The notes under the pieces are model-generated. The model was not told where the DNA came from. It saw nothing but the letters and a program-made list of their open reading frames with translations, and searched no databases. From the NCBI GenBank assembly GCA_009823505.1, contig VZQC01008777.1:63400-127399 (forward strand): a DNA stretch of 64,000 bases, read 5' to 3'. This document shows positions 34,889 to 45,070 of this stretch, piece after piece (within the stretch, counting starts at the first letter, position 1; each line of letters begins with the position of its first letter). Position numbers and translations under genes: made by a program. This DNA comes from Rhizomys pruinosus. Lineage: Eukaryota > Chordata > Mammalia > Rodentia > Spalacidae.

Positions 34889-35401
34889 ACAAAATGACCA
34901 GCACAGCAAAACACACTGGTGCAACAGTGGAAATTTTATTTGGGGGGTAATCAATAGCTACCTAATTAGACTTAAAGCCCCCTTAATATGAGGAAACTCA
35001 TGCAACATTGTAAACACAATCACATTTCATTTTTGTTATTCATAACATTATCCATTTGTGTGTTTATGGTTCATAATATATCAGAAACAGAGTTACCATA
35101 GAAGCAGGCATCTATCTTCTTACTTTTTCTGACACTGATGCTTAGATTAGTGCTTTTTGGATGATAGAAAGGATTAAGCATATTGGATATATGAATGAAT
35201 GAAGTCCGTGAAACTAGAGTCACTTCCTGGCATGGTACTTGACCTGGTGTGCTAAAGTTCTCGAAGAGGATCTGCTGGTCTTGGTTCACTGGTGGGGAGC
35301 AGTCAGTGCCTCTCTTCATGCCCAGATCAGAAACATGTAAAAAAAATGAATGAAGTTAATTATAACAATCAAAACAAGAGTTATTGTAAATGATACATTT
35401 A
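34889..35401. other. unrecognised intergenic sequence
   Basis: AT-rich flank of L1-A; no supported feature. Confidence 0.5.
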
Positions 35402-35421
35402 AAAAAATATTGATCCAGGAA

Positions 35422-35940
35422 AGTGACAGGGCAGGCCACTTGACAAGCAGGTTCCGGGACCTTCCCAGCCCCAGTGCCTTTGGCGCAGGGTTCTAAGACC
35501 ATCTGAACCCTGTTGCTTTCAGCTCAGGGTCCCAGGACCATCGTGGCCCAGTCACTTCCACTTCCAGCGCAGGGTGAGTGACAGGCCATGCTTCTTAGCA
35601 GGTGCCTTCCCGGACCATCCCAGCCCTATTGCTTCCAGCCCAGGGTCCAAGACCATCTGAGCTCAGTCACCTCTGGTGCAGAGTTCCAGGACCACTCTAG
35701 CATTTTCACTTCTGGAGCAGGGAGAGTGACAGGGTGGGCCCCTGGGCAAGTGGGTTTCTGGACCTTCGCAGCACTGTTGCCTCCAGCCCAGAGTTCCAGA
35801 ACCATCCCAGCCCAGTCACTTCCAGTGCAGGGCAGGTTCCAGGGAACATCCAAGCCCAATTGCTTTCCAAAACAGGGTTCCAAGACCATCCAAGTCCCCC
35901 ATTGCTTCAGGTCCAGGGTCTCTGGAGCAGCTCCAACTTC
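35422..35940 (+). promoter_or_regulatory. L1-A 5' UTR monomer-like repeats
   Basis: Three GC-rich units begin with 'gtgacagg' at 35423, 35578 and 35726, about 150 bp apart. Each is built from shorter variants of 'ccatcccagcccagtcac' and 'ttccagtgcaggg'. Tandem 5' monomers act as promoters in mouse L1; the function here is inferred from position. Confidence 0.75.
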
Positions 35941-36301
35941 CAGAATAGATTGGGTAAGGCCCTATGGTCACCTTGGCAGTGACAGGATTGGGTGGGCAAA
36001 AACAAGTGCCACTCACCCCCCTTGCAAGCATCCTGGTGGGAACAGAGAACGTGACTCAGAGCACAAAGTAACAGAAGAGACAGCAAACCTTCCAACCTAG
36101 AGGAACAGGCCTTCAACCAAAGGAAGAAGCACTTGAATTTCTCATCAGATTATAAACAACAAATCAAATCCACATGCTGAGAGCACAATGGAAAATCAAC
36201 AACATGGGAAAAGCAAATACTAAATCCCCAACAAAAACTAGCAGACCTATAGGAGATTCCAACAATGAGTTCTCCCTGGAGATAACCCTAGACACAGATC
36301 T

Positions 36302-36566
36302 TTTTTTAAATTTTTTAAAATTGTATTTATTTATTTATTTATTTATTTATTTATTTGAATGTACTGTCTCCATGTAGGTTTGTGCACCCGTGTCATGCAA
36401 TGCTGCAGAGGTCAGAAGAGGGTCTCAGATTCCCTTGGAACTGGAGTTCTCCTGGAACTGGAGTTACAGACGGTTCTCAGCCGCCATGTGGGTGCTGGGG
36501 ATCGAATCCAGGTCCTCTGCAAGAACAGTCAGTGCTCTTAACCACTAGGCCATCTCTCCAGCCCCA
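36302..36566 (-). mobile_element. B3-like SINE, subfamily I, in L1 ORF1
   Basis: Antisense copy with a (TTTA)n tail and the 17-bp duplication. It is flanked by 'agacacagatct' at 36290-36301 and 36567-36578. Confidence 0.95.
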
Positions 36567-36578
36567 AGACACAGATCT

Positions 36579-36990
36579 TTTTTTTTTTTTTGTTTGTTTG
36601 TTTTTGTTTTTTGTTTTTTGTTGAGACAGGGGCTTCCTGTAGCTCCGGCTGTCCTGGAACTCACTCTGTAGACCAGGCTGGCCTCGAACTCACAGAGATC
36701 CGCGTGCCTCTGCCTCCCAAGTGCTAGGATTAAAGGTGTGTGCCACCACGCCCGGCATTTATTTATTTCTGTATGTGTATCAATGTTTTGTCTGCATGCA
36801 GGTTTGGGCACCCATGTCGTGCAATGCCGCGGAGGTCAGAAGAGGGTCTCGGATTCCCCTGGAACAGGAGTTCTCCCGGAATTGGAGTCTTAGACGGTTC
36901 TCAGCCGCCATGTGGGTGCTGGGGATCGAACCCGGGTCCTCTGTAAAAGCGGTCGGCGCTCTTAACCGCTAGGCCATCTCTCCAGCCCCA
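36579..36990 (-). mobile_element. dimeric SINE: B3-like joined to B1 (copy 2)
   Basis: On the minus strand a subfamily II B3-like unit (36990-36757), an 'aaataaat' linker and a B1 (36756-36579) ending in an A-rich tail. 'agacacagatct' flanks the pair (36567-36578 and 36991-37002) but is absent from the junction, so the dimer moved as one unit. The fusion sequence equals copy 1 at 12371-12372. Confidence 0.93.
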
Positions 36991-37398
36991 AGACACAGAT
37001 CTTAAAAGAACAATAATAGATATACTCAAAAAAATCAAGGAGAGAATGACACACTCAGGAATGAAGTGGAAACACTGAAAAGATCCCATGCTGAAATGAA
37101 ACAGGAAACCCAGCAGCAAATCCAGGGTCTAGAAGGAGAGAATGACAAACTGGAAAGGGAAGTGGAAATAATAAAGAAATCACAGGATGAAGTGAAAAAG
37201 GAAATTGCACACTCAGCCAATCAGCAGGAAATGATGGGAGAGGGCCTCAGTAACAGATCAGATGAAGCAGAAAGTAGAATATCAACACCAGAAGACAAGG
37301 TGGAAGAATTGCAATGGTCGAACAAAGAGTATGAAAAATTAAAAATATCACAGGAGTGGAACAATCAGGAAATATGGGACACTTTGAAAAGATCAAAC

Positions 37399-37546
37399 TG
37401 TCCTCGCTTCAGCAGCACATATACTAAAAATGGAATGACACAGAGAAGATTAGCATGGCCGGCAAATTAGTGATTGATCGAAGCATAGGACCAAAAAAAA
37501 CAAAAAAAAAAAAAGAAAAGGGAAACACATGAAAAAAAAAAGGAAA
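37399..37546 (+). pseudogene. U6: U6 snRNA retropseudogene
   Basis: From 37400 the sequence follows U6 snRNA: 'gcttcagcagcacatatac', 'cagagaagattagcatggcc'. It then drops about 18 bases of the U6 middle, resumes at 'ggcaaattagtga', decays, and ends in a long A-rich tail. The perfect 13-bp duplication 'gaaaagatcaaac' flanks it (37386-37398 and 37547-37559). It is a retrocopy made by L1 machinery in trans. The deletion and lack of upstream promoter elements argue against function. Confidence 0.93.
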
Positions 37547-40500
37547 GAAAAGATCAAACCTCTGATCATAGGGATAGAGGAAGGAGAAGAATCTCAGGCC
37601 ACAACAAAGGTATTCATCTGATATTCAACAGAATAATAGAAGAAAATTTCCCCAAACTGAAAAACGATAAACCCATACAAATATAAGAAGCACATAGGAC
37701 ACCAAATAGACAAGATCTGAAAAGGAATACCCCACACCTTATCATAGTTAAAAGACGGCCAAAATAAAAACAAAATACTGAAACCCACAAGAGAAAAGCA
37801 AGTTACATATAAGGGGAAACCCACCAGAATTACAGCAGACTTCTCAGTGCAAACAATGAAAGCCAGAAGAAATTGGACCAAAGGATTCCCAGTACTAAAC
37901 CACTATAGATGCCAACCCGGATTACTATACCTAGTAAAAATGTCAATTATATTTGAAGGAGAAAGAATTCATGTCCAGGAAACCAACCCTTCACAAAATA
38001 CTTGAAGCAATTTAAAGGTCAGAGGAAAGGAGCACGTATCCCCAAGCACTTAGGGAGAGTAATGAATAAAAATATAACTGCAGAAATACAAACCTAGCCC
38101 AGGAATGCAAACAGAAAATAAGGTAAAAGGGAGCATCACGCATCTCCCAGTAATAACTTTAAATATTAATGGGCTGAACTCCTTAATCAAAAGACGTAGA
38201 CTGGGAGAATGGATTAGGAAACAGAACCCATCTATATGCTGTCTACAAGACACCCATCTTACCCTCAAGAGTAGGTACCAACTTAAAGTGAAAGGATGGA
38301 AAAAAATATTCCAAGCAAATGGTATCAAAAAGCAAGCAGGAGTTGCTATTCTAATATCAGACAAAATAGACTTCAATGTAAAACTAATCAGAAGAGACAA
38401 AGAGGGCCACTACATCCTTATCAAAGGATCAATTAATCATTGAGCTTTCACAATCATGATTATATATGCACCAAATTCCAGTGCACTAAACTTTATATAC
38501 ACAATTCTACAGGACTTCAAGGCACAGATTGATCCCAGCACACTAATATTTCAATACCCCACTGAGCCTATTAGATAGGTCAACTGGACAAGGAATAAGC
38601 AGAGAGACATAAGAACTGAACAATATAATACACCAAATGGACCTTACAGATATCTACAGAATATTCCACCCAAGCACCACAGGGTATACTTTCTACTCAG
38701 AACCCCATGGAACATTCTCCAAAATTGACCACATACTGGGACACAGAAGAAAACTCTACAAATACAAAATAATTGAAATAATTTCATGCATTCTATCACA
38801 CCACAGTGCAATAAAGCTCAATATCAACACCAGAATAAGCCCAACTATCTACAAGAACACAGGGAGACTAAACAACACACTCCTGAATAATGAATGGGTC
38901 AAGGAAGAGATAAAGAAAGAATAAAAACATTCCTGGAACTAAACAAAAAAGACAACACAAGAGAGCAAAACTTATGGGATATTTTAAAAGCGTTCCTAAG
39001 AGGGAAGTTTATAGCCCTCAGTGCCTACATTAAAATAGCAGAAAGAGGACAAATAAATTAATTAACACTGCAGCTAAAAACACTTGAGAGACAATAACAC
39101 ATGAACTGTAAACCTAACAGACAGGAAGAAATCACAGAAATCAGAGCAGAAATCAATGAAATAGAAACAAAGAAAACAAAACAAAGAATCAATGAATCCA
39201 AAAGCAGATTCTTTGAAAAGGTAAACAAGATAGATAGACCTCCTAGCCGAGTTAACCAAAAGAAAGAGCAACTCCAAATCAGTAGTATTCATGATGAAAA
39301 GGAAAACATCACAACAGATAGAGAAAAGATCCAGACAATCATATGAAAATATTTCAAAAACCTATGCTCTACTAGATTTGAAAACCTGAAATGGATGAAT
39401 ATCTGAAATCCTTAAATCACCAAAGCTTAACCAAGAAGAGATTGACAGCTTAAACAGACCCATAATATATGAGGAAGTTGAAAATGTAATAGTAAACCAC
39501 CCAACTGAAAAAAGCCTAGGGCAGATGGTTTCAAGGCAGAATTCTATAAACATTTAAAGAGGATTTACAACCATTATTACTAAAACTGTTCAGAAGGATA
39601 CAAGCAGAGGGAAATCTCCCAAATTCCTTCTCCAAAGCCAGCATCACTCTAATACCAAAACCAGGCAAAGATACAACCAAAAAAGAAAACTATAGACCCA
39701 TATCATTAATGAACATAGATGCAAATATTCTCAACAATACTTGCAAACTGCATACAGACCCACATCAAAAAGGTCATCCATCATGACCAAGATGGATTCA
39801 TACTAGAGATGCAGGGATGGTTCAACACATGTAAATCATCAAATATAAAACACATAAGCTGACTGAAAGACAAAAACCACATGATCATCTCAATTGACAC
39901 AGAAACAACCTTTGAAAAAATCCAGCATCCCTTCATGCTTAAAGTCTGAGAGGGACCTGGACTGGAGGAAACATTCCTCAATGTAATCAAAGCCACATAC
40001 AAGAAACCCACTGCCAACATCATCTTAAATGGAGAAAAGTTAGAAGCATTCCCCTTAAAGGCAGGAACCAGGCAAGGTTGTTCTCTATCACCACTCCTCT
40101 TCAATACAGTGCTTGAAACACTTGTTAAGGCAAAAAGGCAAGAAAGGGAAATTAAGGAGTACTAATTGGAAAAGAGGAAGTCAAATGATCCATTTTTGAA
40201 GATGATATGATAGTGTACCTAAGGGATGCTAAAATCTCTACCAGAAAAACTCTTAGAAATTATTAAGAGTTTCAGTAAAGTGCCAGGATACAAATTTAAC
40301 CTAGAAAAACCAGTCATCATTCTTTACATCAACAGCAAGCAACTGGAGAAGGAATACAAGAAGAACTCCCCACTCACAATAGCCACAAGAACAATAAAAT
40401 ATCTAGGAACAAACTTAAACAAAACAACTAAGATCTCTACAACAAAAATTTAAACCCCTGAAGTAGGAGATTGAAGAAGACATAAGAAGATGGAAAGACC

Positions 40501-41068
40501 TCCCATGCTCATGGATTGGAAAAATTAATATAGTAAAAATATCCATTCTACCCAAATTGATATACAGATTCAGTCCAATCTCAATTAAAATCCCTAAGAA
40601 TTTCTTCACAGACTTGGAAAAAAAAATCCTTAAATTCATATGGAAAAACAAAAGACCCAGAATATCCAAAGTGACCCTGAGTAAAAAGTGCAATACAGGG
40701 GGGATCACTATATCAGACTTCAAGCTATATTACAGGGCTATAGTCATAAAACAGCTTGGTACTGGCACAAAAACAGCCCTGTAGACCAATGGAACAAAAT
40801 TGAAGATCCAAACATACAATTTCAGCCACCTCATAATTCACAAAGGGGCCAAAAAGACTCAGTGGAGGAAAGGCAGCACATTCAGCAAGTGGTGCTGCCA
40901 AAACTGGATCAGCATTTGGAGAATAAAACTAAACCCCCACCTCTCATCCTGTACAAAAATCAACTCCAAATGGATAAAAGACTTCAGTTGTGAAATCCAA
41001 AACTCTGAAGGTGATATGAAGACAATGTTGGCAGCAACCTACAAGACATAGGCATAGGAAAAGTCTTT

Positions 41069-41230
41069 AATTTTTTTTTTTTTTTTTTTGCTCTTTTGAA
41101 GACAGGGTTTCCCTTTAGTTCGAGGTGGCCTGGAGCGCTCTATTTAGACCTTGAACTCACAGAGATCCGCCTATCTCTGCCCTCCCCCACCCCAATGCTG
41201 TGATTAGAGACGTGCTCCACCACACCCAGC
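41069..41230 (-). mobile_element. B1 SINE nested in L1-A ORF2
   Basis: Antisense B1 with an 18-base T tract. It is flanked by 'aggaaaagtcttt' (41056-41068) and 'aggaaaagacttt' (41231-41243). Confidence 0.93.
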
Positions 41231-41586
41231 AGGAAAAGACTTTCTAAATTAAACAGCAGCTTTGCAGGTAATAAGATCGACAATTGACAACTGTGACCTC
41301 AATCAGGGAAGTGGAAGAAAACCCAAGAGTGGGAGGAACACCTTCACCAGTGATACATCTGACAGAGCATTAACATCCAGAATTTAAAACTACTCAAAAC
41401 AAAGACAAAAGAATAAGAAAACAAATGACCCACTCAGAGATGGACGTAAAGATAACAAAGACTCCAAAGGAGAAAAAGATGGCTGAGAGACTTGTCTAAA
41501 GAAAACGTGAGTCCTGACCACAAACAACATAAGACATAAACCAGCCAAATGCAAATTAAAACCACTTTAAGATACTCTTGTTGCTG

Positions 41587-41977
41587 GATAGTATTAGTGT
41601 CAACTTAACACCTGGTTTGAGGGAGCCTCAATTGGGGAATTGGCTCCTTTGGCTGGCCTGTGGCCACATTCTGAGAGTATTGTCTTGATGGTCTCGAGTG
41701 GGGAGTGCCCAGCCCACAATGAGTGGTGCACAATGGGCAGTTGTTGTGTACCATATAAGAAGGCAGGCGGGCATGAACCAGGGAGCAAGCCAGTGAACAG
41801 CATCCTCCATGCCTGTGCTTCAGCTCCTGCCTCCAGGTTCCTGCCCTGAGTTCCTGTCTTGGGCTCTCTGAGTGATGAACTGTGACCCAGGATATGTGAG
41901 CTGAAATAAACCCTTTCCTCCCCAAGTAGTTGGTGTTGATCAGAGTGTTTGTCACAGCAATGGAAGACAAACTAGAT
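41587..41977 (+). mobile_element. LTR-like repeat nested in L1-A ORF2
   Basis: A block absent from L1-B interrupts ORF2 between 'ttaagata' and 'atctcactccaataagac'. It begins near 'tgttgctggatagt', holds 'agtgtcaactta' and 'gaaataaaccctttcctcc' (with an AATAAA signal), and ends near 'tggaagacaaacta'. The style is that of rodent LTR repeats, probably ERVL-related. The exact target duplication is not clear. Confidence 0.65.
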
Positions 41978-42134
41978 AATCTCACTCCAATAAGACTGGC
42001 TAAGATCCAAAAAACAAAGAAGACACCAAATGCTGAGGAGGATGTGGGGAAAGGGGAACAATTCACTGCTGGTGGGATGTAAAGTCATACAACCACTATG
42101 GAAACAGTGATGGAAGCCTAAAAAAAAAAATGAG

Positions 42135-42350
42135 GGGCTGGAGAGATGTCTAGGGGTTAAGAGTGCCGACCGCTCTTACAGAGAGGACTGGGTTTGATCC
42201 CAGTACCACATGGCGCCGAGAACCGTCTGAAAACTCAATTCCAGGGAGAATCGGAACACCCTCTTCGACCTCCGCTGCATTGCAGGACACGGGTGCACAA
42301 ACTTCCATTCAGACAGTACATTCTACACATACAGAACTAATAAATAAAAT
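42135..42350 (+). mobile_element. B3-like SINE nested in L1-A
   Basis: Sense copy with several single-base losses ('ctcttcgacctcc'). The 17-bp duplication region is collapsed. 'aaaatgag' flanks it (42127-42134 and 42359-42366). Confidence 0.92.
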
Positions 42351-42879
42351 AAAGACTCAAAATGAGCCTACCACCTGGCCCAGTCATACCACTCCTGGGT
42401 ATTATACCACAGCAGATCATCCTACTGCAAAGATACATGCACATCCATGTTTTATTGCAGCTCTCTTCACTAAAAAACGTGACAGTTTGGAACTGATCTG
42501 TGGCTACTAGACCCAAATACTAGTTAGAAGAGCAAATCGAGCAATGTGTGGGCTATATATAATATATATATCTATTATTATATATATAATTTTTTTTCTT
42601 TCACCAGGAATTAACTGTACCATTATAATGTGAATATCTTAATGGTATCTAGAATTAACCTACCACTTATTTTCAGACTTTGTAATTGTGGTATATGGGG
42701 GGAGGGTATGTATGCATACTTTAGAGTAATATAAAATTAAAGGGGAAAAAATTCAAATTCCAAAAAAGGAAGACATGTATGGCAGAATGCATGAGCTATG
42801 AAGGGAGGGGCAAGGAATGGGAATTATGTCTAAATTTGATTAAGAAATGTATGAAATGTACAAAACTTCATTAAAAAAT

Positions 42880-43258
42880 GCAAAAGAAGACTATAACAAT
42901 AATATTGCTCAGCTTGCCTTTCAACTGGGGATTTGGTGTTAGCATGGGATGGCCAAGGAATTTTTACAAGTCGAAATCTATGATGACTACAGAGTAAAGA
43001 AGGTGCTGTGCTCATTTATGAATGGATAGGCATGAACACCTCCATGGCATCAGTTAATGGATGCATGCATCTCAGCTCTAAGTTTATTTTTTATTGGTTC
43101 ATAGGCTGTTTAATGGTGTTTTGGCAAATGCTAGGCATACAACAAATGCTTCTTGAATGAAATTAATTTTTGTCATCAAAAAATATGCATTATTTGGAGT
43201 GTTTTGTGTATGACCTCTCTCTAGCAAACTGTACACAATAAACTAAATAATGCGCCTG
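42880..43258 (+). other. probable L1 3'-transduced segment
   Basis: L1-A's own 3' end finishes near 42880 ('aaaacttcattaaaaaatgc'). The next 375 bases are not sense L1: about 60 bases of antisense L1 ORF2 end (minus-frame 'KSPVERQAEQ'), then unique DNA including a MIR/L2-like 'caaatgcttcttgaatgaa'. They end with AATAAA (43237-43242), 16 bases, and a short A tract that overlaps the target duplication. This fits read-through to a downstream polyadenylation site. Confidence 0.75.
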
Positions 43259-43274
43259 AAAAAATATTGATCCA

Positions 43275-43964
43275 TTATTAAAAGAAGTCAAACCACTTAT
43301 GTGGAATCATGAGATATAACTGTTTTCTCTCTTGTTTTGCATAGCTAACATGACAAAGGCTCCAGAATGATAGCTGCAATATGGTATTACAGCAGTGCAG
43401 GAGATATAGTAGAAGCGTGCTTCAAGTTATGGTTCTTTTGCTCTTTTGTAAATAGAATTTATATGTAAGAATGAAAACCATTAAATTTCACGTTTTCATA
43501 TACCCTGACCACACTGATTTTTCTCCAGAATTGATCTGATTCACTTGGAGCATTTACTATTTACTCAATATTTCTTTGGAAACATCATTGATGTCTACAT
43601 CCATTGTGATCATTTTCATTCATTATTCTTTTCTATTGTGCTCCAACCACTTCTACATGAAAGAATTTGGTAACTTTTACTGTAACTGCATATAGCACTG
43701 AATGAGCACCTGTGCTAGGTACTGTGTAGATGGAATGGGAAGGCAGGGGACTGAGTTTCCAGTGTTATGGAGGAATCAAGACAAGTAAAATGCATAGGCT
43801 CATTCTTCTACATGCTTCACAGGACCATCCACCTTTGGAGGTGTCACTAGCCACTGGATTGTCCAAGATGCCATTGCCTTATTATTTTAGGAATACAAAA
43901 GAATAGATTTTCCTGTTATGGCTTACTTCTTCACATGGCCTTTAGCAAAGAAAATAATACTTCT
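43275..43964. other. unrecognised intergenic sequence
   Basis: No supported feature. Confidence 0.5.
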
Positions 43965-44158
43965 AGGGCTGGAGAGATGGCCTAGCAGTTAAGAGCACCA
44001 ACTGCTCTTGCACATTGTGGCTGAGAACTGTCTTTAACTCCAGTTCCAGGGGAATCCGACACCCTCATCTGACCTCCATGACATTGCACAACACGGGTGC
44101 ACAAACCTACATGCAGACAATACACTCCTACACATAAAAAATAAATAAAATACAAAAA
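43965..44158 (+). mobile_element. B3-like SINE with B-box deletion
   Basis: Sense copy lacking the 17-bp duplication. 'ctcttgcacattgtggctg' shows that the stretch from 'gagg' through the B-box to the 'acc' before 'cacat' is lost, so its pol III promoter is broken. Imperfect flanking duplication 'atartacttc'. Confidence 0.9.
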
Positions 44159-44189
44159 GATAGTACTTCCTTTTGAACTATTTAATTCT

Positions 44190-44213
44190 CTTTTTTTTGA
44201 GACAGGGTCTCCC
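44190..44213 (-). mobile_element. minimal B1 stub with 17-bp target duplication
   Basis: Only the last 15 or so B1 bases and an 8-base A tail are present ('gagacagggtctccc' on this strand). It is flanked by 'ttgaactatttaattct' (44173-44189) and 'ttgaattatttaattct' (44214-44230), one mismatch. Confidence 0.85.
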
Positions 44214-44595
44214 TTGAATTATTTAATTCTTATTTAAGGTTCTTGATGTTTAGTGTTCACTTTACAAATATTTTTATACAAACTCAAGTAAGGTATATAT
44301 AAACAGGAAGGAAACAATTGCGTATGAGCTACACTGTTATGACTATTGTTTGGCCCAGTAGCTGACCTGACATTTCCAGAGTACTCTTCATGTGTTTGCC
44401 ACTGAGGAAGGTGTTCTGTGATATTTTTTTGCATATTTTTGAGCTTTTTAAAAAATTATTTATTTATTTGTTTGTTTGTTTGTTTGTTTTTGTGCATTTT
44501 AAAGGAGGGTTTAATTTAATTATGATGCCAGGCTGACACTCAACTCGGGACACCACTAGGTGCGGTTTACAGGGCTTTTTATAAGTATACCATCC

Positions 44596-44840
44596 GGGGC
44601 TGGAGGGATGGCCTAGCGGTTAAGAGCGCCGACCGCTCTTGCAGAGGACCCGGGATCGATCCCCAGCACCCACATGGCGGCTGAGAACCATCTGTAACTC
44701 CAATTCCTGGAGAACTCCAGTTTCAGGGGAATCCGACGCCCTCTTCTGACCTCCGTGGCATTGCACGACATGGGCACACAGACCTACATGCAGACAGTAC
44801 ATTCATACACATAGAAAAATAAATAAATAAAATAAAAAAA
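44596..44840 (+). mobile_element. B3-like SINE, subfamily I, in the LTR beside its TATA box
   Basis: Full-length sense copy with perfect 15-bp duplication 'ataagtataccatcc' (44581-44595 and 44841-44855). It lies opposite in orientation to the LTR and about ten bases upstream of the LTR TATA box. Confidence 0.96.
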
Positions 44841-44873
44841 ATAAGTATACCATCCAATCAGAGTTTAATTTCA

Positions 44874-44969
44874 CAGTTAAAGTTACCAATCAAGGGGAAG
44901 TGCACAAAGCATCAAGCCAATTACAGAAGCAAGAGTCAGCAGTTAAAGTTAACCAATCAAGGGGAAGTG
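44874..44969 (-). repeat. LTR U3 repeat, two units
   Basis: 'agttaccaatcaaggggaag' (44881-44900) and its near-copy 'aaccaatcaaggggaagtg' (44951-44969) lie 66-67 bases apart. Each contains an inverted CCAAT box on the LTR strand, as enhancer repeats often do. Confidence 0.8.
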
Positions 44970-45070
44970 TGTGAAGCAAGCAAACCAGTCATTCCTAGAA
45001 TAACTCAGAAAAAATGGAACTTAATGACATATGCGAGCACTATCCCTGAGTTTTATAATCCATTGTTTCA

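Larger units (their letters stand above)
36174..38000 (+). pseudogene. L1-A ORF1 remnant (RNA-binding protein)
   Basis: The start 'MLRAQWKINNMGKANTKSP' parallels L1-B 'MPMTQQKNSNMGKAHNKSP'. After two SINE units, the coiled coil resumes near 37003 and includes 'GLEGENDKLEREVEIIKK'. It reaches the segment before the RNA-binding core ('WDTLKRSN'), where a U6 copy interrupts it. The C-terminal region continues in several frames to about 38000 ('QPGLLYLVKMS'). L1 ORF1 protein is a trimeric RNA chaperone. Frameshifts, stops and insertions make this a pseudogene. Confidence 0.85.
38105..42490 (+). pseudogene. L1-A ORF2 remnant (endonuclease/reverse transcriptase)
   Basis: The endonuclease start is clear: 'LNINGLNSLIKRRRLGEW', then 'ICCLQDTHLT', where L1s usually have E in place of D (a catalytic position). 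The reverse-transcriptase block has '[19 protein letters not shown]'. The usual FADD active-site motif reads FEDD in frame (about 40193-40204), just after an in-frame stop. Many stops and shifts, a B1, an LTR-like insert and a SINE break the frame. The enzyme would nick DNA and copy L1 RNA; this copy cannot. Confidence 0.88.
35418..43258 (+). mobile_element. L1-A: long L1 with nested insertions and 3' transduction
   Basis: A sense L1 with 5' region (35418-36173), ORF1 and ORF2 remnants and 3' UTR is enclosed by the perfect 16-bp duplication 'aaaaaatattgatcca' (35402-35417 and 43259-43274). The 5' copy follows 'ttt', so the site resembles the L1 endonuclease preference TT/AAAA. Inside are SINEs at 36302, 36579, 41069 and 42135, a U6 retropseudogene at 37399 and an LTR-like repeat at 41587. 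ORF1 and ORF2 are both broken, so it is inactive. Confidence 0.88.
44491..45070 (-). mobile_element. endogenous retroviral LTR, split by a SINE
   Basis: On the minus strand the LTR starts 'tgaaacaatgg' just after a polypurine tract. Its U3 holds two copies of a unit with a CCAAT-type motif ('ttgattggttaac'), then TATA 'cttataaaaagccc' (44572-44585). R/U5 contains 'aattaaattaaa' (44510-44522) as polyadenylation-like signal, and it ends near 44491. Without the SINE it is about 320 bp. Family not recognised. Confidence 0.78.

Noticed and set aside
37066..37470. 134-codon frame that looks like a novel coiled-coil protein
   Set aside because: It is the L1-A ORF1 coiled coil read on into the U6 retropseudogene. 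The C-terminal 20 or so residues are translated snRNA sequence.
37400..37490. functional U6 snRNA gene
   Set aside because: Internal deletion, decayed 3' half, A tail and target duplication show a retrocopy. The upstream sequence is L1 ORF1, without U6 promoter elements.
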